Source: Robinsoniella peoriensis
Lineage (GTDB): Bacteria; Bacillota; Clostridia; Lachnospirales; Lachnospiraceae
NCBI RefSeq assembly: GCF_042680125.1
Contig: NZ_JBHTNY010000018.1
Length of the DNA: 64,000 nt
Strand: one strand, 5' to 3'
The notes under the pieces were generated by a model, which was not told where the DNA came from, made no database searches, and worked only from the letters and a program-made list of their open reading frames with translations. This document shows positions 8,725-16,726 of this stretch, piece after piece. Position 1 is the first letter of the stretch; every line of letters begins with the position of its first letter. A program made the position numbers and the translations under genes.

Positions 8725-9111
8725 AACGGTAACACAAAATGTACTAATGGGAAAATGGAAATTAACTATTTTATGGATCGTAGCTCAGAAAACCAGGCGT
8801 TTTGGCGAACTGCAGAGACTCATACCCGATGTGTCACGAGGTGTCCTTACCCAGCAATTGCGGGAATTAGAAAGAGATAAGCTGATACATAGAGAGTTTA
8901 AAAAGAGGTTCCGCCGAAAGTTGAATATTCCATCACTGAAATCGGCAAGAGCTTCATCCCCGTGATGATAAACATCATGGAGTGGGGGGTATCTTATATT
9001 AAAGAAACAACCAACTGCGATATGGATATGTGCGTTGAAAATAATTTTGCATGTTCTAAATGTTATGAAATGTTAAATAATGTGGAATCTATGACGGAAA
9101 ATCATGAATAA
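8720..9111 (+). pseudogene. HxlR-family transcriptional regulator, 5' truncated and frameshifted
   Basis: CPITVTQNVLMGKWK then RRFGELQRLIPDVS and LTQQLRELERD is the HxlR winged-helix signature, which normally starts a few residues earlier with its own ATG. At the A-run 8900-8904 the frame breaks. One added A restores EVPPKVEYSITEIGKSF, then a C-terminal tail with three cysteines (DMDMCVENNFACSKCYE) ending at TAA 9109-9111. HxlR regulators often stand divergent from a flavin or reductase gene that they control, which is what the neighbouring PPOX remnant suggests. Confidence 0.7.
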
Positions 9112-9382
9112 ATCAGTTGTAGACAGACACTGCAGTAAGAGCGCGTATGTTTTTAAAGAAATGAAAATGTAGTAGGAGGATTGCTGTTAATTTTCGGCGG
9201 TTCTTCTATTTTTTGATTCTATATATTTTAGTCATATTTGCCCCGAATTCAGGTTACGTAGCCCGCTGCGCGCCCTCCATCCGGGTCAAATCGGCCACAA
9301 AGTGTGACGCACAGCTGCCAGAAAGCAAATTAAAATCACGCTCTGGTGCAAAATGGAAGAGTATATAAACTACTCTTCATTT
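9112..9382. other. Gene-free interval
   Basis: No start with ribosome site, no terminator of note. A GC-richer patch (about 9240-9350) begins with the second copy of the 20-bp sequence at 9248-9267 and is probably a remnant of something I cannot name. Confidence 0.4.
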
Positions 9383-9583
9383 TTAATTATAATCTTTTAA
9401 AAAACCTGGTACTTTTCTGCAGAATTCGAATAATTCTTTATCAGAAATATCAGGCGGCATAATTTCCCACAAAAAATCATAATCGTTATCAACTAACTTC
9501 CAATGGTAAAGTTCCACCAAAAAAGAAACTCTGCTTGTACCATGTTTAATGTGATTCCTATAGGCTTGCAGATATTCAATCAT
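9383..9583 (-). CDS. Hypothetical 66-residue protein
   Basis: ATG 9583 follows GGGAGGT at proper spacing, so it is likely translated. The acidic and aromatic-rich protein (ELYHWKLVDNDYDFLWEIMPPDISDKELFEF) has no membrane segment and I do not recognise it. It is divergent from the small HTH regulator at 9700 and shares with it an interval of repeated AGAATATA boxes, so the two probably form one regulated pair. Confidence 0.6.
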   Translation of the reverse strand: MIEYLQAYRNHIKHGTSRVSFLVELYHWKLVDNDYDFLWEIMPPDISDKELFEFCRKVPGFLKDYN

Positions 9584-9617
9584 ATGCTCAGTACCTCCCT
9601 TATACTATGTAATATAT

Positions 9618-9657
9618 TATATTCTCAAATAAGAATATATTCAAGAATAAGAATATA
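9618..9657. promoter_or_regulatory. Triple AGAATATA operator between divergent genes
   Basis: TATATTCT (9618-9625) and AGAATATA (9632-9639) form a palindrome with a 6-base centre. A third AGAATATA is at 9650-9657, 18 bases after the second. The position between divergent starts fits an operator for the HTH protein at 9700 (inference). Confidence 0.5.
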
Positions 9658-9699
9658 ATTTATGCTAAGTCTATTATTAATTGAAAGGTAGGAATTAGC

Positions 9700-9918
9700 A
9701 TGATCGATTTTAAACCATTTTGGGAGACATTGAGAAAATCTGACGAAACATACTATACTTTAACAAATAAGCACAAAATTTCTTTCAGTACCTTAAATAA
9801 GCTAAAACACAATAAAGGTATCACCACACAAAAATTGAATGACTTATGCAGAATTTTAAAATGCGATGTGTCAGATATCTGCAGATATGTTCCTTCCGAT
9901 GAGGATCAGCAACTGTAA
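9700..9918 (+). CDS. Small XRE/HTH_26-type regulator
   Basis: ATG 9700 lies after GAAAGGTAGG. The 72-residue protein reads FWETLRKSDETYYTL, then KHKISFSTLNKLKHNKGITTQKLNDLCRIL and CDVSDICRYVP, the compact HTH form common in Lachnospiraceae mobile and accessory regions. It probably represses itself and the divergent 66-residue gene through the AGAATATA boxes. Confidence 0.8.
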   Translation: MIDFKPFWETLRKSDETYYTLTNKHKISFSTLNKLKHNKGITTQKLNDLCRILKCDVSDICRYVPSDEDQQL

Positions 9919-9931
9919 AAATAAGTAAACA

Positions 9932-9957
9932 GGAGAGCAGTCATCAATCTGCTCTCC
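9932..9957 (+). terminator. Hairpin, probable terminator
   Basis: Perfect stem GGAGAGCAG / CTGCTCTCC with an 8-base loop directly after the HTH gene. The following bases are only moderately T-rich. Confidence 0.55.
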
Positions 9958-9974
9958 AAATGAAATATATTTAA

Positions 9975-10118
9975 CTAACAATCCGTATGTATAATTTCTT
10001 TTATTCCTCCGACTTTTTCAATTCTCAGCACTTTTACTGACTTTTTTGATTTTTCTTCTCTTTCCAGCATAATCCACTCATCATCCATATCGATTAAAAC
10101 ACCCCTGGCGCTGTACAT
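9975..10118 (-). pseudogene. Remnant of a small LSm-like/beta-barrel protein
   Basis: Reading the minus strand, MYSARGVLIDMDDEW, then IMLEREEKSKKSVKV and LRIEKVGGIKEI, ends at TAG 9975-9977. The pattern RGVLIDxDDEW...LRI resembles the middle and end of small barrel proteins of about 70 residues. No ribosome site precedes ATG 10118 or the in-frame TTG at 10136, and a stop closes the frame just upstream. It is therefore probably 5' truncated. The identification is tentative. Confidence 0.4.
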
Positions 10119-10143
10119 GACATCTAATAGATACAATCACAAC

Positions 10144-10172
10144 TTGACAATAAAATTATTAGTGGTTATAAT
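10144..10172 (+). promoter_or_regulatory. Perfect-consensus sigma-A promoter
   Basis: TTGACA (10144-10149), 17 bp, TATAAT (10167-10172), directly before the two paralogous small genes. This implies strong constitutive transcription of small proteins of unknown role. Confidence 0.85.
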
Positions 10173-10215
10173 AAATATAAAACACAAACATATGTTTGGT
10201 AAAAGGACGATTCAC

Positions 10216-10434
10216 ATGAGCAAAAAAATGAAACACAAAGATATAAAATTTGAAAATGAGAGTGCAGAGCTGCTGTTTCAGGAAATAGAAAGCCATTATC
10301 CATCACTGGATCTTAAGGGGCAGCCACTCTCAGAAGAGCAGGCACTCGCTATGTATTATCATGCAAAAGGTCTTCAAATTCCAGAAATAAACAACAAGCG
10401 GTATATTCCAGTCTACAATATAATTGCATGTTAA
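10216..10434 (+). CDS. Hypothetical small protein, first of a tandem paralogous pair
   Basis: ATG 10216 follows AAAAGGA and suits the family alignment better than the upstream in-frame start at 10117. The 72 residues read FENESAELLFQEIES, YPSLDLKGQPLSEEQALAMYYHAKGL. The next gene shares FENExAxLLFxxI, P-x-x-x-L and LSExxALxMYxxA in the same order, so the two arose by duplication. No membrane segment or known motif is visible. Expression is driven by a perfect promoter. Confidence 0.7.
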   Translation: MSKKMKHKDIKFENESAELLFQEIESHYPSLDLKGQPLSEEQALAMYYHAKGLQIPEINNKRYIPVYNIIAC

Positions 10435-10478
10435 CTCTTTGAGCTACATATTTATGAAAGAAATGGAGATGATAATTT

Positions 10479-10682
10479 ATGACTACCATAAATAATATTC
10501 CTTTTGAAAATGAGAATGCAAGACTTCTGTTCGAATTAATCCGTATGTTCTTTCCCAACATGGAATTAAACTGGTCTGGGGAAGAACTATCGGAGAGGGA
10601 AGCCTTAAAAATGTACCATAAAGCGTGCCGAAGACTGAAAGTAAAAATCGTCCCATATATAAATAGGAAGATAATGGTGTAA
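10479..10682 (+). CDS. Hypothetical small protein, second of the tandem pair
   Basis: ATG 10479 lies 45 bases after the previous stop, behind a GGAGATGA site. It has 67 residues: FENENARLLFELIRM, FPNMELNWSGEELSEREALKMYHKACRRL. It is a clear paralogue of the upstream protein, with a basic C-terminus (RRLKVKIVPYINRKIMV). Its function is unknown. The shared core is predicted to be helical. Confidence 0.7.
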   Translation: MTTINNIPFENENARLLFELIRMFFPNMELNWSGEELSEREALKMYHKACRRLKVKIVPYINRKIMV

Positions 10683-10752
10683 CAAAATGTATAATCCCTG
10701 GAATCTCAAGATATCCATATGAATCCGGATGTAAAAAGAGTCAAAAATGAGG

Positions 10753-10795
10753 TGCCCCCAATAAGTTGGTTTTTAGTTCTAACTTATTGGGGGCA
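10753..10795. repeat. 43-bp palindrome with perfect 15-bp arms
   Basis: TGCCCCCAATAAGTT (10753-10767) and its exact reverse complement (10781-10795) around a 13-base loop. It begins TG and ends CA like transposon termini. No T-tract follows immediately. It could end the small-gene operon, or be a minimal relic made of two element ends. Confidence 0.5.
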
Positions 10796-10920
10796 GTTCA
10801 AAACGGCTCTTTTTTATTATTTAAATCTATAAGGGAAAAATTATCAAATTTGCTTTATTGATTGTTAATTCATACTTTAAAGACTACCGGAATAATAGAT
10901 ATTTTATACATAAGTCAAAA

Positions 10921-11015
10921 AATGTAGACTTTATTTTACAGCCATAAAAAGGAAAAATATGTGTATTTTTTCCACAATTCCTATTATATACCATACGTCA
11001 AATAAAGTCTACATT
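10921..11015. repeat. MITE-like AT-rich inverted-repeat element
   Basis: AATGTAGACTTTATTT (10921-10936) recurs as its exact reverse complement at 11000-11015. One mismatch further out, the TCAAA flank also matches. The 63-base interior holds its own hairpin (GGAAAAATA / TATTTTTTCC). No coding frame. The nested symmetry without transposase suits a miniature element or a long structured RNA. The rest of the 431-base gap (10683-11113) shows no gene. Confidence 0.5.
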
Positions 11016-11113
11016 GTTTGATAATTATATCAAATAAATCAATGTAAGAAATATCATGGCCTATTGTTAAGACAAATCACATATATAGAAGGTAGCTTGG
11101 AGAATGGAGGATT

Positions 11114-11245
11114 ATGGATAAAAATTGTTGTAATTGTATTTATTCTTCGTATGGTAAAAAGAAAACAAAAAGATGGTTTTGCCATTTAAAATCCTGGTAT
11201 GTCAAGAAAAAGGATACTTGCTGCTACTTTAAACTCCTTAATTAG
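11114..11245 (+). CDS. Small Cys-rich protein (43 residues), copy 1
   Basis: ATG 11114 follows GGAGG by 3 bases, after an AGAATGGAGG run. The peptide starts MDKNCCNCIYSS, has a basic middle, then KRWFCHLKSWYV and KKDTCCYF, for six cysteines and one histidine. A protein with the same length and the same cysteine spacing is encoded at 25178-25309 on the other strand. The CxC...C...CC pattern suggests bound metal (zinc or iron) or disulfides (inference). I do not know the family by name. Confidence 0.65.
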   Translation: MDKNCCNCIYSSYGKKKTKRWFCHLKSWYVKKKDTCCYFKLLN

Positions 11246-11354
11246 TTAAATATAGCACCAACTTTTATAAAACACTTGTATATAACCTGGACAAATAGCC
11301 AATAATGATTTACAATATTAACATTAAAAGTAAATTATATTGGAGGAATTAATC

Positions 11355-11564
11355 ATGGCAAGAGGACAAAGAAAATCAATTGACGATCAGATCGCGGTTA
11401 TAGACGAACAAATTGCAAAAGTTCAGTCTAAAATGGATGCTTTGTTAGATCAGAAAAAAGCACTGGAACAGAAGAAAAGAGAAGAAGCACTGGGTCAGCT
11501 TTATGATATGATTCAGGAAAGCGGGAAATCTATCGAAGATATTCTGACATTGATTACTGACTAG
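11355..11564 (+). CDS. Hypothetical 69-residue coiled-coil protein
   Basis: ATG 11355 lies after TGGAGGAATTAATC; the in-frame TTG at 11340 precedes the site and is not used. MARGQRKSIDDQI leads into heptad-rich AKVQSKMDALLDQKKALEQKKREE, and the end GKSIEDILTLI resembles an H-NS-like or small DNA-associated tail. Proteins of this type are common hypothetical genes in Lachnospiraceae. It is monocistronic. Confidence 0.65.
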   Translation: MARGQRKSIDDQIAVIDEQIAKVQSKMDALLDQKKALEQKKREEALGQLYDMIQESGKSIEDILTLITD

Positions 11565-11676
11565 TCACCAGCTTGTATAAAAGTAAGATAAGGAATATAG
11601 AATCGCAGAGGCGTACATGTAGTATGTCTCTTTTTTATTAATTGAATCTTGTTTTATTGATTTTGACAGAGTGAGT

Positions 11677-11779
11677 TTGATTTTTATCTTGTAAATGCTT
11701 TTATAATTTGATATACTTCATGTTGTTATCGGGTGAGCACCTACCGTATGCGAGGCTATATTCTTGCATACGTTTTTTT
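11677..11779 (+). promoter_or_regulatory. Promoter and short leader with attenuator before the MATE gene
   Basis: TTGATT (11677-11682) and TATAAT (11702-11707), 19 bp apart, start a leader that holds CGGGTGAGCACCTACCG and then a terminator stem CGTATGC (11745-11751) / GCATACG (11766-11772) followed by seven T. It stops just 22 bases before the MATE start. The overlapping CCG/CGG segments could form an alternative fold, so antitermination control of the pump is likely (inference). No known riboswitch was recognised. Confidence 0.55.
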
Positions 11780-11800
11780 GGCTTTTAGGAGATATCGAAG

Positions 11801-13147
11801 ATGTACAGAGATAAAAATAAAACAGAAAATGTAGCATTTTCATTAATCAAGTTTTGCTTGCCACTTATTTTAAGTGGCATTTTACAGCAGCTTTATAATT
11901 GGGCAGATGCTTTTATAGTAGGGAATGTAGTTGGAGAAGAGGCACTTGCAGCAATCGGTTCAACCAGTACTGTCATTAATTTTTTTCTAACTGCAATTAC
12001 GGGATTTACACTTGGTCTTTCCATTTTATTTGCCCAGAAATTTGGTGGTGGGAAAATGGCCCATATATCAAAAATACTTTCGGTATTTTCTGTGGTAATG
12101 GGTGTTGCTTTTTTGGTTGTGCCGGTAATAGGGATGATAGGAGCGTACCGGTTACTTCTTTTGATGAATACGACACAGGATACGATTCATATGGCAAAGG
12201 ATTATCTGCAGATCATCCTGATTGGTATGCCGATTCTAGCTGTATATAACGTTTATTCCTCAGCGCTTCGGGGGATTGGGAATAGCCGTGCGCCCTTTGG
12301 GGCTGTTTTGTGTTCTTCAATTGTGAATGTTATTTTAGACATTGTATTTGTAGGTGTTTTTCATTGGGGTGTTGTCGGTGCGGCTGTCGCAACGGTGGTT
12401 TCCCAAGCTGTTATGACAATATTTATCATTTTATACAGCGTGAAGAAATACCCCTGTCTGTGCTTCTCTCTCAAGGAATGGTCATTGGATCGTTTTGTTA
12501 TAAGGGAGGGGCTTCATTTTGGCATACCGCCTATGATCCAATCCTGTATAAGTTCCCTTGGAGGTCTCATACTGCAAAATTTCATGAACGGATTCGGAAC
12601 GCAGACCGTTGCTGCAATAACGACGGCATATCGTGTGGACACAATGATACTTTTGCCAATTATTAATCTTGGATCCGGAATAGCTACCATTGTAGCACAG
12701 AATTTTGGAGCTGGAAGAAGAAAACAAATTCCAAAGATTGTATTTGTTGGGACTGCGCTGATGTTATGCGTATCGCTAATGCTGACGTGGCTGGTGGTGG
12801 AAACAGGTGGATACTTAATTGCTATGTTTGGAGTAAGTCAGGAGGCAACGGAGATTGGAAAGCAGTTCTTTCGGAGCATTGCTGGTTTTTATGCGGTTTA
12901 CGGCATTGCAATGTCGATTCGGGGTTATATAGAAGGAATTGGAGATGTACTGTTTTCAAGTATTGCAGGTGGTATTGCATTGATATCACGTATTATATTT
13001 TCATATGGCTTTGTCGGACTATGTGGTAATATGATTATTGCATATGCAGAAGCTGGTTCCTGGGGAGTTCTGCTGCTGCTTTATCTGCTGCGCATATTGT
13101 GGAAGAAAAAGATAACTAATTATAATATGAAAGGAAGCCAGGCATAA
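11801..13147 (+). CDS. MATE family multidrug efflux transporter
   Basis: The 448-residue membrane protein begins MYRDKNKTENVAFSLIKF and has the twelve-helix MATE pattern with the early QQLYNWADAFIVGNVVGEEALAAIG motif and the repeated half beginning near PPMIQSCISSLGGLILQNF. These pumps export cationic drugs with Na+ or H+ coupling. ATG 11801 follows AGGAGAT. It shares one base (TAATG) with the acetyltransferase gene downstream and sits behind a terminator-containing leader. Confidence 0.92.
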   Translation: MYRDKNKTENVAFSLIKFCLPLILSGILQQLYNWADAFIVGNVVGEEALAAIGSTSTVINFFLTAITGFTLGLSILFAQKFGGGKMAHISKILSVFSVVMGVAFLVVPVIGMIGAYRLLLLMNTTQDTIHMAKDYLQIILIGMPILAVYNVYSSALRGIGNSRAPFGAVLCSSIVNVILDIVFVGVFHWGVVGAAVATVVSQAVMTIFIILYSVKKYPCLCFSLKEWSLDRFVIREGLHFGIPPMIQSCISSLGGLILQNFMNGFGTQTVAAITTAYRVDTMILLPIINLGSGIATIVAQNFGAGRRKQIPKIVFVGTALMLCVSLMLTWLVVETGGYLIAMFGVSQEATEIGKQFFRSIAGFYAVYGIAMSIRGYIEGIGDVLFSSIAGGIALISRIIFSYGFVGLCGNMIIAYAEAGSWGVLLLLYLLRILWKKKITNYNMKGSQA

Positions 13148-13569
13148 TGATTACAAAAATTTATATGGAAAGTTTACCGAAAGATGCAAAAGTAATACGG
13201 AAAGCAGTTTTTATGGAAGAACAGGGCTTTAAAAATGAATTTGATGAAATAGATGATGAGGCCGCGCATATTGTAATATACAATGAAAAGGATCTGCCAA
13301 TTGCAACCTGCCGGGTATTTAGGGATACTCAAATAGATTCCTATTGTATCGGACGCCTGGCGGTTCTTAAAGAATACAGAGGAAAGAATATAGGGGCGTA
13401 TGTAATAAATGAAGCAGAAAAATATGTCTTTGAAAAAGGGGGGCATAGAGTGGACCTTCATGCACAATGCAGAGTAAGCTCTTTTTATCAAAAACTGGGA
13501 TTTTCCCAATATGGGGGCGTAGATGATGATGAGGGATGCCCTCATATATGGATGAGAAAACTACTTTAA
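13147..13569 (+). CDS. GNAT family N-acetyltransferase
   Basis: 140 residues with the GNAT fold: IGRLAVLKEYRGKNIGAYVINEAEKY carries the acetyl-CoA pyrophosphate loop, and SSFYQKLGFSQYG the last strands. It resembles the YjcF/ElaA subgroup (VFMEEQGFKNEFDEID near the N-terminus). It starts within the MATE stop codon, so it is translationally coupled. A drug- or metabolite-acetylating partner of the pump is plausible but unproven. Confidence 0.88.
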   Translation: MITKIYMESLPKDAKVIRKAVFMEEQGFKNEFDEIDDEAAHIVIYNEKDLPIATCRVFRDTQIDSYCIGRLAVLKEYRGKNIGAYVINEAEKYVFEKGGHRVDLHAQCRVSSFYQKLGFSQYGGVDDDEGCPHIWMRKLL

Positions 13570-13676
13570 TCTGGCTGAGGACAGTGAATTGCTGCTGCAA
13601 TCCCACAAGCTTGGCACTCACAATATTTGGCGCTGCAGACTTGTAGTGGTGATTACTGAAATTCACACAGATATTT

Positions 13677-14087
13677 TCATGAACATTTAGCCGATAATAT
13701 TTTTTGTATATCGTCAAAGTGTTCTTTACATGTGACGCGGTAATGTATCCACCCACCGTCACCACAAGGATATTTATGATCAATATAATCCTGGGTGTAT
13801 TTTTGCACATTGGCATATATTGTTTGGAACTGTCCGTTCGATAATCTTATCATAACTGTAAAAGCATTATGTTCAGCAAAAATATTGCATAAGAGTTTTT
13901 GTTTCTTTTTGTGAGATATACCCCACCCATAATTATTGCCATATGGGAAAGTAACTTTCTGCACGGTGTCATATGTTTTAGACAGCCACTCATTGAGATT
14001 GGCAAATAATATTGCATTCTTACCACAATATTCTGTCATTTCTGCTATTGTGGGTATTTCTTGTTTGTTTAACATCCTTTCGTACAT
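13677..14087 (-). CDS. DUF3788 family protein
   Basis: ATG 14087 is preceded by GGGAGGT; an in-frame start at 14135 lacks a site. The 136-residue protein has the DUF3788 pattern (WLSKTYDTVQKVTFPYGNNYGWGISHKKKQ, then FTVMIRLSNGQF and the C-terminal GDGGWIHYRV). It is cytosolic with no known activity. It stands alone, convergent with the GNAT gene. Confidence 0.8.
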   Translation of the reverse strand: MYERMLNKQEIPTIAEMTEYCGKNAILFANLNEWLSKTYDTVQKVTFPYGNNYGWGISHKKKQKLLCNIFAEHNAFTVMIRLSNGQFQTIYANVQKYTQDYIDHKYPCGDGGWIHYRVTCKEHFDDIQKILSAKCS

Positions 14088-14183
14088 AGAAGTACCTCCC
14101 GTGAATCTTGTAGTGTTCTTCCATAAAATAGTCATGAAAACACATCACACAAATGGCTGGAACAGAAGCCATAGTAAATATCA

Positions 14184-14819
14184 TTAACTAATAAAAACAA
14201 TTACAAAAGCCCATAGGATTATGAAAATGGGCAGAAACCATTCATTTTGTACAGAAGCACAATGTTTGGAAGCGGATTTCATCTTCCCTGGTTTAACAAC
14301 AAGTCTAAAACACAATAAGCCAACGATTGTTCCAAGTACATTTGCAATCAGGTCATTGATATCTGTGGCTCTGTATAATGTAAATAACTGGCTTATTTCG
14401 ATGGCAAGTGATAAACTAAAACCAAGCAGTGCTGCATTTTTTATTTGGTTATATGTCTTACTTATGACTGGGCACAGAAATCCTAATGGTATAAAACAAA
14501 ATATATTCAGTATGAATTCTAAGCCGATACCATTTACGAACGGTATCCAGCTAATATTAGGATGAAAAAATGTTTCCCCCAGATTTGTTAGCCTATTGAA
14601 TTCGCTTATTGTTGGAATGCCAACTATATTATTTAAAACGATACACAGATAATAATACAATAGAACAGAACCAATTGTAATCTTTATTTTTGGCAACTGT
14701 TTGTTTCTTCGAAATATCAAGTACAATAATAACCCGGTTACCCCCAATCCCAACAGATACAAGGGTCTTAAACATAGCAAATCCATTATTGCTTCCATAA
14801 TACTCAATTGATTTTCCAT
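14184..14819 (-). CDS. VanZ-like membrane protein
   Basis: 211 residues with five to six membrane helices and the VanZ core: LGFLCPVISKTY, ALLGFSLSLAIEISQLFT, then RATDINDLIANVLGTIVG. VanZ homologues raise resistance to teicoplanin and other lipid-anchored antibiotics by an unclear mechanism. It fits the envelope-resistance theme of the window. ATG 14819 has only a weak upstream purine run. Confidence 0.85.
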   Translation of the reverse strand: MENQLSIMEAIMDLLCLRPLYLLGLGVTGLLLYLIFRRNKQLPKIKITIGSVLLYYYLCIVLNNIVGIPTISEFNRLTNLGETFFHPNISWIPFVNGIGLEFILNIFCFIPLGFLCPVISKTYNQIKNAALLGFSLSLAIEISQLFTLYRATDINDLIANVLGTIVGLLCFRLVVKPGKMKSASKHCASVQNEWFLPIFIILWAFVIVFIS

Positions 14820-15081
14820 TATAAATGCCCGCTTTCTTTTTTACTATATTTTACAACATGATTATTAAAAAAAGGTTGATATAAACCTGAGTATTTCTGA
14901 AGATTTTCTTACGAATTATCATTTTAGGTACTAATTGTATCCGTTCTTACCGTAATTTCAATAATTTTTGCTTTTGTTGAGTTTTTAAGAAGAACCGACG
15001 ATAAAGATTAGTTATTAGTTTCCTGGGATTTTACAGATAACTGCTGCCTGGACGAAGAAACTGTGAAGTGTAATTGACAGA

Positions 15082-15110
15082 TTGACAGATTAAGGCAAAA
15101 ATGTTAAAAT
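15082..15110 (+). promoter_or_regulatory. Promoter of the NlpC/P60 gene
   Basis: TTGACA (15082-15087), 17 bp, TAAAAT (15105-15110), 72 bases before the start. A second TTGACA lies 9 bases upstream. The rest of 14820-15181 shows no gene. Confidence 0.75.
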
Positions 15111-15181
15111 AATGTTGCGGGATGTAATAGAAACGTAATAACTATGAAAAAATTGTAACGAAAGAGAGGTATGCGATTATT

Positions 15182-16663
15182 ATGAAAAGACGTATGCTGA
15201 AAATTGCAGGCCTTCTTGCCATCAGTGTAATGGCATTTGGTGGAATGAGTCTTGTATCAATGGCTGCGAATACCGGGATGGCTCTTGTAGGAGTAGCTGT
15301 ACACGTAGAAAATGTACAGACAGACACAACAGAAGCGAAAAAAGCAGTTCCCTATGATAAGATGGTTATCGCTGATTTAGAAAAAAAAGAAGGCGTGAAA
15401 CCGGAAGAACAGTATGTGAACATCCGTAAATCTGCAAATGCAGAGGATGGGGAAATTCTGGGAAAACTCTATAATCACAGAGCAGGAGTAATTGTAAAAG
15501 AAGAAGGCGACTGGTATCTGATTGAGTCAGGTTCTGTAAAAGGCTATGTGAAGAAAGATCTCGTTGTAAGCGGTGAAAAAGCAGCAGAACTGGCCAGAGA
15601 ATTTGGCTGGGAAGTGGCAGTAATTAATGCAGAGGTATTAAATGTACGTTTGGAGGCTAGTGAAGATGCTGAAGTTGTTGATACAGCTATGGAATCTGAA
15701 GCATACTCCGTGATCTCAGATGCTGGGGATTGGGTAAAAGTACAAATGAGTGACGGACGCGAAGGCTATGTTGCTAAGCAGTATGTTACCTGTGAAGTTA
15801 GATTTGATGAGGCAGAATCACTGGAAGAGGAGCAGGCCAGACTGGATGGTGAATGGCAGGCATATCAGAAGGCTCAGGAAGATGCAAGGCTGGCAGCAGA
15901 AGAAGCAGCCAAAAAAGAGCAGGAGAAGAATCCTGTGACACAGACGGAAGTTGTGAAACCTGAGACAAATGCTCCAGAGACTGAAGCACCAGAAACAAAC
16001 GCACCCGCAACAGAAACTCCTGAAACAGCTGAAACCAATATCCCGACAACAGAAACTACAGAAACAGCTGCGACAGAAGCATTAGAGACGGAAACAACAG
16101 AGACAAATGCACCAGAGACAACTGTACCGGAAACAGAAGTACCGGAAACAGAAGCGCCAGAGACAAATGCTCCAGTAACAGAAGCTCCGGAAACAGAAGT
16201 ACCGGAAACTGCTGAAACGGAAGCGCCGGAGACAGAAACTCCGGTGACAAACACTCCGGAAACAGAAGCACCAGGCAACTCTTCTTCAGATTCATCTAAT
16301 TCTGGACTGGGAAGCAATATTGCGAACTATGCACTCCAGTTTGTAGGAAACCCATATGTTTGGGGTGGAACTAGTTTGACAAATGGTGCGGATTGTTCAG
16401 GATTTGTACAATCTGTAATGGCAAACTTTGGTATTTCTCTTGCACGTGTGGCTGAAGATCAGGCTGCCGGCGGTACGTCAGTATCCCCGGGTAATGAACA
16501 GGCAGGCGATCTGGTATTCTATGTTGATGAAAGTGGTTATATTTATCATGTAGCACTTTGCATTGGCGGAGGCCAGGTGGTACATGCAAGTAATCCGACA
16601 AGCGGAATTATTGTATCTGGCATGTATTTTGATAGTGTATATGCTATAAAGAGATACATATAA
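15182..16663 (+). CDS. Secreted SH3b-NlpC/P60 peptidoglycan hydrolase
   Basis: 493 residues: signal peptide (MKRRMLKIAGLLAIS, cleavage near SMAA), two bacterial SH3 domains (about 70-130 and 145-205), a short helical linker rich in Glu/Ala, a Thr/Pro/Glu repeat tract (about 250-365), and a C-terminal NlpC/P60 domain. The domain shows the catalytic Cys in GADCSGFVQ, His in YIYHVALCIGG and the third residue His in VVHASNP. It should cut peptide stems of peptidoglycan outside the cell. The repeat spacer probably crosses the wall. Confidence 0.93.
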   Translation: MKRRMLKIAGLLAISVMAFGGMSLVSMAANTGMALVGVAVHVENVQTDTTEAKKAVPYDKMVIADLEKKEGVKPEEQYVNIRKSANAEDGEILGKLYNHRAGVIVKEEGDWYLIESGSVKGYVKKDLVVSGEKAAELAREFGWEVAVINAEVLNVRLEASEDAEVVDTAMESEAYSVISDAGDWVKVQMSDGREGYVAKQYVTCEVRFDEAESLEEEQARLDGEWQAYQKAQEDARLAAEEAAKKEQEKNPVTQTEVVKPETNAPETEAPETNAPATETPETAETNIPTTETTETAATEALETETTETNAPETTVPETEVPETEAPETNAPVTEAPETEVPETAETEAPETETPVTNTPETEAPGNSSSDSSNSGLGSNIANYALQFVGNPYVWGGTSLTNGADCSGFVQSVMANFGISLARVAEDQAAGGTSVSPGNEQAGDLVFYVDESGYIYHVALCIGGGQVVHASNPTSGIIVSGMYFDSVYAIKRYI

Positions 16664-16680
16664 GAAACAATAACAAAAGG

Positions 16681-16718
16681 AAGGCATCATATCAAAGTTT
16701 TGGTATGATGCCTTTTTT
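16681..16718. terminator. Bidirectional terminator
   Basis: Stem AAGGCATCATA / TATGATGCCTT with flanking A and T runs between the convergent NlpC/P60 and uppP genes. Confidence 0.85.
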
Positions 16719-16726
16719 AGATCCAG

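Noticed and set aside
15874..16317. Long reverse-strand frame of Ser/Val/Gly repeats
   Set aside because: It is the antisense shadow of the Thr/Pro/Glu repeat tract of the NlpC/P60 protein, with no ribosome site.
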